From the NCBI GenBank assembly GCA_910579925.1, contig CAJTVY010000030.1, positions 1 through 43,490 of the forward strand: a stretch of 43,490 nt of DNA. Reading direction: 5' to 3'. A program made the translations under genes and the position numbers. Positions 8,105 to 14,942 of this stretch are shown piece by piece (the stretch's first letter is position 1; each line of letters starts with the position of its first letter). Source of the DNA: an uncultured Dorea sp. GTDB lineage: Bacteria; Bacillota; Clostridia; Lachnospirales; Lachnospiraceae. A model generated the notes under the pieces. That model worked only from the letters and a program-made list of their open reading frames with translations, did not search any database and was not told the DNA's origin.

Positions 8105-9304
8105 ATGTTACATATTCTATTGCTTATCTTGAAAATCATAGGGCTCATAATCGCGGTGATACTGGGAATACTTGTATTACTGGCTTGTGTCGTTCTGTTT
8201 GTACCAGTCAGGTATGAGCTGGAGGCTGCAAGCGTCGGCGCTATCGACACAACCAGCATGAAGGCCAGAGTGACGTGGCTGCTGCATTTGTTCCGGGCGG
8301 ATGTGTGTGTTGAAGACAGAAAGTTATCCTGGCAGATCCGGGTTGCATGGAAGCGGATACAAAACGGTCAGGAAGGAAAAAAGACGATAGAAGCAGAGGT
8401 GGAGACGTATGAAGAAGAGTTGGAAGACGATGGGGAAGATTTTAAAGAAACGTCCGGCGAAGAGCGGGAACATCTTGGGATGGATCCGGAAGAAACCGGT
8501 AAAGGGCATCCGGATCTTCGGGAAGAAGAAAAAGGCAGGCCTTATCAGGAACTTAAGAAAAAAGAAGTATGGGAAGAGTCTGACAGGAATCTGGAAAAAA
8601 TATCGAAAGAGCCGGAAACACTGGTTGATGAACTGGAACGGGAGATGGAAAAAATCCTGGAAGCCGGGAAGACTTCAGAAGATTCAGAAAAAGAATGGAA
8701 ATTGGATTGTGAAGACGGCCGGGAAGAACGGGAAATGGATCGTGAAGGCTTTCGGGAAGAACGGGAAGAGGATTATGAAGGCCGTGAAGAAGAACGGACC
8801 GGAATATGGCAGAAGATTACAGGCTTCTTTCAGAGCGTTTACCAGAAGATAGCGAATCTGTACGGCAGGATTGCGGAGATTCCCGGGAAGATCGGCAGCG
8901 CCATGGAAGGGCTTGGCGATAAGATCCGGGGTGTGTCAGAGAAGAAGGACAAGATTCTTAATTTCCTTTCGGACGAGATTCACCAGACCGCCTTTTTTAA
9001 GGCCAGGGATGAATTGCTTTTCCTGCTTTGCAGGTTAAAGCCGAGAAAGATTCAGGCTGAGATACAGTTTGGGTTTGAGGATCCGTCTCTGACGGGGAAG
9101 GTTCTGGCGGGACTTAGCATGTGTTATCCGTTTCTTGGAGACGGCGTGGACATCCGTCCGGATTTTGAAAAGAAGATATTTGACGGGCATTTAAGGATTG
9201 CAGGCAGGCTTCGCATCAGTTATTTTGTGAAACTGTTATGGAAGCTGGTCTTAAGCAGAGAAGTGCGCATGACATACCGTCATGTGAGAAAATTTGAATT
9301 ATAA
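8105..9304 (+). CDS. DUF2953 domain membrane protein (YtfI-like)
   Basis: In Bacillus a DUF2953 gene (ytfI) lies next to ytfJ/gerW, and the same pair is seen here, which supports the call and a link to sporulation or germination. A single N-terminal membrane segment (about 7-36) leads into the motif VPVRYEL. The conserved DUF2953 part is at the C-terminus (about 295-399: LKPRKIQAEIQFGFEDPSLT and DIRPDFEKKIFDGHLRIAG). Between them lies an extremely charged, Glu/Lys/Arg-rich insert of about 150 residues with loose repeats of the REEREMD kind, likely disordered. The insert makes the protein much longer than the usual roughly 200-230 residues. The molecular function is unknown. Confidence 0.85.
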   Translation: MLHILLLILKIIGLIIAVILGILVLLACVVLFVPVRYELEAASVGAIDTTSMKARVTWLLHLFRADVCVEDRKLSWQIRVAWKRIQNGQEGKKTIEAEVETYEEELEDDGEDFKETSGEEREHLGMDPEETGKGHPDLREEEKGRPYQELKKKEVWEESDRNLEKISKEPETLVDELEREMEKILEAGKTSEDSEKEWKLDCEDGREEREMDREGFREEREEDYEGREEERTGIWQKITGFFQSVYQKIANLYGRIAEIPGKIGSAMEGLGDKIRGVSEKKDKILNFLSDEIHQTAFFKARDELLFLLCRLKPRKIQAEIQFGFEDPSLTGKVLAGLSMCYPFLGDGVDIRPDFEKKIFDGHLRIAGRLRISYFVKLLWKLVLSREVRMTYRHVRKFEL

Positions 9305-9324
9305 GCAGTAGGAGGAGTCGGATT

Positions 9325-9720
9325 ATGGCGGAGAATCAGTTTAAAGGAACAGTAGAGGCGTTATTTAACGGAATGGATGGCGTGATCTCATCCAAGACGG
9401 TTGTGGGGGAAGCAATCCATATCGGGGATACGATTATCCTTCCTCTGGTGGACGTGTCTTTCGCCGTGGGTGCAGGGGCATTCAACGGGGAGAAGAAGGA
9501 GAAGGGCGCAGGCGGTCTTGGCGGTAAGATTACTCCTAGTGCGGTGCTTGTAATTCAGAACGGACATACGAAGCTTGTGAATGTCAAGAACCAGGATACC
9601 ATGACCAAGATTCTTGATATGGTGCCGGACATGATTGATCGTTTCGGGTCTAAAAAAGAGGAGAAGATGACAGAAGAGGACGTGATGGACATCCTGGATT
9701 CGGCGGATGACGACGAATAA
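9325..9720 (+). CDS. gerW: GerW/YtfJ family sporulation protein
   Basis: GerW (YtfJ) is a forespore protein needed in Bacillus for proper germination. The 131 residues are full length and carry the family features: VGEAIHIGDTIILPLVDVSF near 27-46, then a glycine-rich AVGAGAF and GAGGLGGKITPSAVLVI. The C-terminal tail is acidic. There is a GGAGGA ribosome site. It follows DUF2953 by 20 bases, the same order as in Bacillus. Its presence suggests a spore-forming lineage, though this does not prove the strain sporulates. Confidence 0.92.
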   Translation: MAENQFKGTVEALFNGMDGVISSKTVVGEAIHIGDTIILPLVDVSFAVGAGAFNGEKKEKGAGGLGGKITPSAVLVIQNGHTKLVNVKNQDTMTKILDMVPDMIDRFGSKKEEKMTEEDVMDILDSADDDE

Positions 9721-9722
9721 AT

Positions 9723-9743
9723 CCTGCCGGCAGGTATTTTTTA
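9723..9743 (+). terminator. Weak terminator-like palindrome after gerW
   Basis: CCTGCCGGCAGG is a perfect 12-base palindrome (9723-9734) that can form only a 4-bp stem with a 4-base loop, followed by TATTTTTTA. It may allow partial termination before the small gene at 9770. Confidence 0.35.
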
Positions 9744-9769
9744 GAAAGCAGACACATATGATATAAAAA

Positions 9770-9928
9770 ATGAGGGCAAGGGTGGCTGTGATGAAGCGGG
9801 TAATAGGATTTGCCCTGTTCTGTGTGGCGCTTGGAATGGTAGTGGCATTGATACTGCCGAATCTGTTTGTGGCAGTGTTGTGTATCATATTGTGTATATT
9901 AGCGGGGTATAACTTGTTTTGCTGCTAA
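9770..9928 (+). CDS. Small hydrophobic membrane protein (52 aa)
   Basis: This short gene encodes 52 residues: a basic start (MRARVAVMKR), two hydrophobic helices (about 11-29 and 33-46) split by a Pro-Asn turn, and the ending GYNLFCC. An alternative start is the ATG at 9791 (MKRVIGFALF), which gives a 45-residue protein beginning at the basic residues. I recall similar tiny proteins with a GYNLFC-type ending in other clostridia, but I cannot verify this. It lies 49 bases after gerW and directly before an intrinsic terminator, fitting a last gene of the operon. Function unknown. Confidence 0.55.
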   Translation: MRARVAVMKRVIGFALFCVALGMVVALILPNLFVAVLCIILCILAGYNLFCC

Positions 9929-9983
9929 ACAGAATTGTCTGAAAATAGAAGTGAAAATACTGTAAGTATGGAAAGCAGAGGGA

Positions 9984-10019
9984 AGAATCTTAAGGCTGAC
10001 TTAAGGTTCTTTTTATTTT
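9984..10019 (+). terminator. Rho-independent terminator closing the gerW operon
   Basis: AGAATCTTAAG (9984-9994) pairs with CTTAAGGTTCT (10000-10010) with one G-T wobble and loop GCTGA, followed by TTTTATTTT. The same bases also form a direct repeat of CTTAAGG with an 11-base period, which could alternatively serve as a response-regulator site for the next operon. Confidence 0.8.
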
Positions 10020-10102
10020 GCCTTAAACATGGACGTTTATAATTTTTCTTACAAGGAATGAAGAACTAAGTCAGAATTCCTATAAGGTCAGGAGGAATAA
10101 AT

Positions 10103-10780
10103 ATGCTGATATGCGAACATCTGAAAAAGACATACCAGAAAAAATGTGTGGTAGACGATCTGAGTTTTTCGGTCAGGAAAGGAGAGGCGTTTGCCCTGTT
10201 AGGGAGCAATGGAGCGGGGAAGACAACGACCATTAAGATGGTTCTGAATCTGATTCCAAGAGACGCAGGAACGATTGAGATCGGAGAGAACGTGCGGATC
10301 GGGTATTCTCCGGAGACGCCCTACTTTCATCCGTTTCTTACCGGGCGGGAAGTCCTGGAATTCTATGGAGGACTGCAGGGGATTTCAAAAGAAGAACTAA
10401 GGCGGGAGATTCCAGGGCTTTTGCGAAGGGCAGGACTTGAAGAAAGTAGTACGAAAGTGAAACACTATTCCAAAGGAATGCTCCAGAGGCTGGCGCTTTC
10501 GCAGGCCCTTCTGGGAGATCCGGGACTGCTGATTCTGGACGAACCGACGGCAGGACTCGATGCCATGGGAAGGCTGGAGATGATGCATACCATCCAGGCA
10601 TTAAAAAAAGAAGGGAAGACGATTCTGATCAATTCCCATATTCTGAATGATATTGAAAGGGTCTGCGACCGGGGGATGATCATGAAGAAGGGATGTATGG
10701 TCTATGAGTGGGAGAAGGGGGAAAATGAAAAGAGCCTGGAAGAGATTTTTGTAGAACAGATCGGAGGTATGGAGTCATGA
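10103..10780 (+). CDS. ABC transporter ATP-binding protein
   Basis: The ATPase subunit of an exporter. The 225 residues contain Walker A GSNGAGKT (34-41), the signature YSKGMLQR (122-129), Walker B LLILDEP (142-148) followed by TAGLD, and the switch histidine in LINSHIL. Translation starts at ATG 10103 after a strong AGGAGG site. The downstream permease overlaps by four bases (ATGA), which shows translational coupling. A TATAAT lies at 10038-10043, but its -35 is weak. In the context of the protease-like gene and the two-component system that follow, an export or immunity role under envelope stress is likely, but the substrate is unknown. Confidence 0.93.
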   Translation: MLICEHLKKTYQKKCVVDDLSFSVRKGEAFALLGSNGAGKTTTIKMVLNLIPRDAGTIEIGENVRIGYSPETPYFHPFLTGREVLEFYGGLQGISKEELRREIPGLLRRAGLEESSTKVKHYSKGMLQRLALSQALLGDPGLLILDEPTAGLDAMGRLEMMHTIQALKKEGKTILINSHILNDIERVCDRGMIMKKGCMVYEWEKGENEKSLEEIFVEQIGGMES

Positions 10781-11535
10781 TGGGAGTTATGAAGAACGCA
10801 CTGCGTGAGCGGATACGCAGAAAGGATATTTATGTGGTGATGGTGATCGGACTTCTGATCGTTCTTCTGTGTATGAGCGGGACGGTCACATTATCAATTG
10901 ACGGAATTCCTATAACGGAAATCCGGCGGCTGCTGCCCTTTGTACTGAACGTGGTATTCGTCACCGGAGGCGGGATGGCGGTTGCACTGAGCCTTAGCAC
11001 CATTCCTAAAGAATACGAACGGAAAACCAGCCACCTTGTGTGGATACGGGGAATCAGCCAGTGGAATTATCACGGACAGCTTGCGCTCGCAAATGCAGTC
11101 AGTTCATTGGCGGCAGTATTCGTTCTTTATGCAGGAGTCATGATATATGCAGGAGTCAAAGGAGAGACGGGCGTGTTATTAAGGAGTGTGCCTGGATTTC
11201 TGATCTACGGGTGCGGGACGGCTGGCATCAGTTTTTTTACCAGCGGGTTAAGTCTTGTGCTTCCCGGTATGGCGGCCGGGGCGCTGGCGACAGGGGTAAT
11301 GCTGGCCGGAGTTCTTAAGCCGGTTCTGCGGACGCTTTCGGGAATGGTGTCGGGGGCATCGCGGGGAATCTTAAAAGGGATTCTTGTGCTGACGCCGGAT
11401 TTATATGAGACGGAAGCCCAGGCCGGTGAATTTCTGTTGGGAAATCCTGTGGATGTACATAGCATCCTTGGTGGACTACTATTCTTGTATCTGGGTGTAA
11501 TGATGGTATTTCTGTTCCGAAGGAAGGAGGCCTGA
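10777..11535 (+). CDS. ABC-2 type transporter permease
   Basis: A 252-residue integral membrane protein with about six membrane segments, first at about 18-40, and the last near 231-248 (LGGLLFLYLGVMMVFLF). It resembles the small ABC-2 permeases that pair with a single ATPase. It overlaps the ATPase gene by four bases and is six bases from the next gene. One permease and one ATPase imply homodimers of each in the complex. No substrate-specific motif is visible. Confidence 0.87.
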   Translation: MMGVMKNALRERIRRKDIYVVMVIGLLIVLLCMSGTVTLSIDGIPITEIRRLLPFVLNVVFVTGGGMAVALSLSTIPKEYERKTSHLVWIRGISQWNYHGQLALANAVSSLAAVFVLYAGVMIYAGVKGETGVLLRSVPGFLIYGCGTAGISFFTSGLSLVLPGMAAGALATGVMLAGVLKPVLRTLSGMVSGASRGILKGILVLTPDLYETEAQAGEFLLGNPVDVHSILGGLLFLYLGVMMVFLFRRKEA

Positions 11536-11541
11536 TCTCGA

Positions 11542-12516
11542 ATGGGAAAGCAGATCAAAGGATTTATTATGACAGGAATTCCGGGATTTTTACTGTTGTC
11601 TGCATGGCTGTGGACCGGGAAATGGGGAATTTCTGAAGAGAACAAAAAGATTTACGAAGACGCGGTCCGTCTGCAGGAACAGGTAGATTCATTGGGATTT
11701 AAGGGATTCTGTCTTTCTGACTACCCGGTAGCCATGTATGACGGTAAGGCGGAGTATGTGTTTGAGAATGGAGAGATGAAAAAGCGTGCTCCTGTGCTCG
11801 AGACGTTTGCCGGAACCGTCTATCCGGTGGAGAATCATTTCGAAGTGATTGTGCCGACTGTCGAGCAGTTCGAGCAGTTGATGTCGCTTACAGGAGGTGC
11901 AGAAGGAATAGTGGCAGGGAGCGGGTACGGCCCGCCGGAGCAGAAGGCGACGATCTGGCATGAGGCGTTTCATGGGTACCAGCTTACGGAATTTGCAGTC
12001 CTTGGGGAAAAAGTTACGCCAGAGGAGCTGCATGAGGAGTTCGTGGGTAATACGGGGGAAAAAGAGAAATCAGAGGAACAGTGGATCGTAGAAGAGGTGG
12101 ACGAAAAGCCGGATGTCAGGAGGAAACTGGAACGGGAAATCAAGCTTCTGAAAAAGGCGGTCAGTGATTCCGACATTGACGAAGTTCATAGAACCGTATT
12201 AGAATATAGTCAGCGCCGCAGGCAGCGTATGGAAGAGATGCCTGACAAGGCCAGAGAGGCGGAGGTTCGCTGTGAACTGACCGAGGGGACGGCGTATTAT
12301 GTGGAATCTTCCGTCTATCGTATGGCGTCCGGCCAACAGGCCTATGAGGAGCGTTATCTGGACGGCCTTTATGAGTATGAGAACGGACGGGGGAAATATT
12401 ATCGTACGGGTTTTGCGAAATGTCTGATTCTGGACAGACTTGACCCGAACTGGAAGGAAAACTTTGATTTCACGAAGGGACTGGATGAGGTGATAGAAGA
12501 ATATGGAAGCCAATAA
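11542..12516 (+). CDS. Membrane-anchored putative zinc metalloprotease (HExxH, gluzincin-like)
   Basis: I know no family name for this 324-residue protein. It has an N-terminal membrane segment or uncleaved signal (about 8-25), with the rest probably outside the cell. Residues 139-146 read WHEAFHGY, an HExxH zinc site (H140, E141, H144). A second signature lies at 247-255, TEGTAYYVE, fitting the EGxA..E helix that gives the third zinc ligand (E248) in gluzincins. The central part (165-240) is highly charged and probably helical. It sits inside the ABC/two-component module, six bases after the permease, and overlaps the response regulator by 14 bases. The proteolytic role is inferred from the motif; the substrate could be a peptide handled by the transporter. 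Confidence 0.7.
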   Translation: MGKQIKGFIMTGIPGFLLLSAWLWTGKWGISEENKKIYEDAVRLQEQVDSLGFKGFCLSDYPVAMYDGKAEYVFENGEMKKRAPVLETFAGTVYPVENHFEVIVPTVEQFEQLMSLTGGAEGIVAGSGYGPPEQKATIWHEAFHGYQLTEFAVLGEKVTPEELHEEFVGNTGEKEKSEEQWIVEEVDEKPDVRRKLEREIKLLKKAVSDSDIDEVHRTVLEYSQRRRQRMEEMPDKAREAEVRCELTEGTAYYVESSVYRMASGQQAYEERYLDGLYEYENGRGKYYRTGFAKCLILDRLDPNWKENFDFTKGLDEVIEEYGSQ

Positions 12517-13210
12517 GACGAAGTATCAGATACTGGCGGCGGACGATGAAGAAGAACTGCTGGATATTCTGGAACTATATCTGGAACGGGAGGGTATCGG
12601 AATCAGGAAAGCAGGCGATGGCATTCAGGCAATGAGACTGTTTAAGAATGAGGCGTTTGATCTGGCGCTGCTGGATGTAATGATGCCGGGACTTGACGGG
12701 TTTGCCGTTCTGCGGAAGATCCGACAGACCAGCCGGATTCCGGCGATCATGCTGACGGCAAAGGATCAGGATTATGATAAGATCTTAGGCCTGGAACTGG
12801 GAGCCGACGACTACATTACCAAACCTTACAATCCACTGGAGGTAGTGGCAAGGATCAAGGCGCAGCTTCGGAGAAATTACGATTACAGGCAGGAACTTAA
12901 GGAGGAGAAAAAGGAACTTTCCCTTCGGGGCGTACGGCTTAATCTGGCCGAGGGAACCGTCATGCGGGGCGGGCGCAGCATTGAGGTAACGTCTACAGAA
13001 TTTGGGATCCTTAAGATGTTTCTGGAGCGTCCGGGAGTTATATTCACGAAACAGCAGATCTTTGAGAGAGTCTGGGAAGAACCTTATGCCGGGGACGACA
13101 ATACGGTTATGGTTCATATCAGCAATCTGAGAAAGAAACTGGAAGAAGGGGAGGAGAAAGCTCCCTTAATCCGCACGGTTAAGGGACTGGGGTACAAGGC
13201 AGAAAAATAA
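12503..13210 (+). CDS. OmpR-family response regulator
   Basis: A 235-residue regulator with a receiver domain (about 7-121) and a winged-helix DNA-binding domain (about 138-233). Receiver residues are present: acidic pair D14/D15, phospho-acceptor D58 in LLDVMMPG, T85 and K107 in TKPY. The DNA-binding domain shows STEFGILKMF and DNTVMVHISNLRKKL. The start overlaps the protease-like gene by 14 bases, and the kinase follows after 26 bases. It probably controls its own module, the usual arrangement for ABC transporters of this kind in Gram-positives. The signal is unknown. Confidence 0.93.
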   Translation: MEANKTKYQILAADDEEELLDILELYLEREGIGIRKAGDGIQAMRLFKNEAFDLALLDVMMPGLDGFAVLRKIRQTSRIPAIMLTAKDQDYDKILGLELGADDYITKPYNPLEVVARIKAQLRRNYDYRQELKEEKKELSLRGVRLNLAEGTVMRGGRSIEVTSTEFGILKMFLERPGVIFTKQQIFERVWEEPYAGDDNTVMVHISNLRKKLEEGEEKAPLIRTVKGLGYKAEK

Positions 13211-13236
13211 TGTTGAATTAGCAGGAGGATGGGAAA

Positions 13237-14646
13237 ATGGGCAGAAAATCAGATCACAAAAAGGGCAGTGTGTTCCGTCAGCTTGTAGCAGGTTATATCC
13301 TGTTTGCGGCCGTATCCGTCATCCTGCTGTACCTGTGTATGTTCGGGGTACTGATTTATGTCGGCGGCGGAGAACTTGAGTCTCTGGCGCCTTACGAACT
13401 GGTGGATGAGGAAGGAAATGTAGGAGATATCCGTTCTTTTGAAGGGCTTGGCGGGTGGATAGAACGGCTTGACGATTCTTACCATGTGACCAGGGTGTAC
13501 GGGGAGAAGAAAGACGGGATTACAGACTATTCAATAGAAGAACTGACAGAGTATCTGATGACAGACAATCTGGTGGAAACTGACACGTCGGCCAGCGAAT
13601 ACAGAGGGTATCTGAAAGCGGTGCAAGGTCCGGAAGGAACAACCTGGTATCTTATGAAGATTGCAAGGCAGGTCTTGAAGATGAATTACATCTATAATGT
13701 AGGAACCGATTCAAAGAGTGTACAGGTAGCGGTCACGTCGATTGTTTTGTTCGCTGTAATGTTTCTGTTAAGCTGTCTTCTGATGAGCGCATATCTCTCA
13801 CACAAGATCAGAAGGCCTCTTAACAAGATTACCGAAGGTATGGAACGGGTGAGGCAGGGCGACAGCAAGGTGAGGCTTGAGTTTGAGGCGCAGCGGGAAT
13901 TTTCCGAGATCCGGGATACCTTCAACATGATGATTGGGAAACTTGAGGATGATGAGCGGGAAAAGCAGCTGAATGAAGAAAAGAAGAACCGAATGCTGCT
14001 GGAAATTTCCCATGATATCAAGACTCCCGTGGCTACGATCAAAAGCAGCGCTAATGCCTTGGAAGAAGGACTCATAAAGTACGAAGAACTGTCCCGGTAT
14101 TACCGGATGATCGACAAGAAGGCGGGACGGGTTAATACGCTGGTCAATGAGTTGTTTCTTCTGTTGAAAATGGAAGACGGGGATTATCAGATGCAGTATG
14201 AGCGGACGGATCTATGTGAGATGGCGAGACAGATCTGTGCAGACCATTATGAAGAGATGACCGGCCGCGGCCTGGATTTCCAGATTCAGATACCGGAGGA
14301 ACCGGTTTATGCAGAAATTGACCGAAAGGAATTCCCAAGGGTGATCGAAAATCTTCTGGGAAATGCGGCAAAGTATAACCAGACCGGAAGGACGACCGGG
14401 GTAATGGTGAGGCAGACAGGAGGTAAGATCAGGATCTCCGTGTGGGACGATGGGAGGGCCATTGCAAAAGAGCTGCAGCCGGCGCTTTTCGACCCCTTCG
14501 TCAGAGGCGACCGCGCCAGGCTCACAAGCGGAGGAACGGGTCTGGGACTTGCGATTGCGGGGAAGATTGTAGAAAAGCATGGAGGGAAACTTGCGTATGT
14601 CCGCCAGGAGGAGAGAAATATTTTTACCGTATCACTTGACGGCTGA
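13237..14646 (+). CDS. Sensor histidine kinase with HAMP domain
   Basis: The 469 residues show membrane segment 1 (about 18-41), an extracellular sensor loop of about 120 residues, membrane segment 2 (about 163-187), HAMP (about 188-240), HisKA with phospho-accepting H259 in EISHDIKTP, and a HATPase domain with ENLLGNAAKYNQ (N box), VWDDGRAI (G1) and GGTGLGLAI (G2). The loop is long enough to bind a ligand directly. It is the cognate partner of the adjacent regulator. No terminator is obvious before the tRNA promoter at 14686. Confidence 0.93.
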   Translation: MGRKSDHKKGSVFRQLVAGYILFAAVSVILLYLCMFGVLIYVGGGELESLAPYELVDEEGNVGDIRSFEGLGGWIERLDDSYHVTRVYGEKKDGITDYSIEELTEYLMTDNLVETDTSASEYRGYLKAVQGPEGTTWYLMKIARQVLKMNYIYNVGTDSKSVQVAVTSIVLFAVMFLLSCLLMSAYLSHKIRRPLNKITEGMERVRQGDSKVRLEFEAQREFSEIRDTFNMMIGKLEDDEREKQLNEEKKNRMLLEISHDIKTPVATIKSSANALEEGLIKYEELSRYYRMIDKKAGRVNTLVNELFLLLKMEDGDYQMQYERTDLCEMARQICADHYEEMTGRGLDFQIQIPEEPVYAEIDRKEFPRVIENLLGNAAKYNQTGRTTGVMVRQTGGKIRISVWDDGRAIAKELQPALFDPFVRGDRARLTSGGTGLGLAIAGKIVEKHGGKLAYVRQEERNIFTVSLDG

Positions 14647-14685
14647 AAACTGTTACAGAAAAAGTTCGAAAAATGTAAAAACCTA

Positions 14686-14715
14686 TTGACAAAAGCAGCC
14701 AGAGTAGTGTATAGT
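14686..14715 (+). promoter_or_regulatory. Promoter of tRNA-Thr
   Basis: Consensus TTGACA (14686-14691), 18-base spacer, TATAGT (14710-14715). It ends 24 bases before the mature tRNA 5' end. Confidence 0.8.
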
Positions 14716-14739
14716 ATCAATGTTGCATATCATATGTAT

Positions 14740-14812
14740 GCTGCCTTGGCTCAGTCGGTAGAGCGTCGCCTTGGTAAGGCGGAGGTCGGCGGTTCGATTC
14801 CGCTAGGCAGCT
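14740..14812 (+). tRNA. tRNA-Thr (GGT anticodon)
   Basis: A full cloverleaf of 73 bases can be folded: acceptor GCTGCCT/AGGCAGC, D-arm GCTC/GAGC, anticodon arm TCGCC/GGCGG around the loop TTGGTAA with anticodon GGT (reads ACC and ACT, threonine), variable loop AGGTC, T-arm GGCGG with TTCGATT and CCGCT. The discriminator is T and no CCA is encoded. It has its own consensus promoter and an intrinsic terminator, so it is a monocistronic tRNA gene. Confidence 0.95.
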
Positions 14813-14815
14813 TTG

Positions 14816-14845
14816 AAAGCCCTTGATTTTACAAGGGCTTTTTTT
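14816..14845 (+). terminator. Terminator of the tRNA-Thr gene
   Basis: AAGCCCTTG (14817-14825) pairs with CAAGGGCTT (14832-14840) around ATTTTA, followed by five more T. It ends almost directly after the tRNA. Confidence 0.9.
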
Positions 14846-14942
14846 CGGTGTTGCTGATACTGAAAAAACGGCTTGTTTAGCCATATTTTTTATGATAAGA
14901 TTATGAACATAATGTATGTAAGTATCTATAAGGAGGAGCAAT

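Noticed and set aside
8409..8852. 147-codon Lys-rich frame inside the DUF2953 gene
   Set aside because: A by-product of purine-rich repeats in the charged insert; no ribosome site, and the main frame has the domain.
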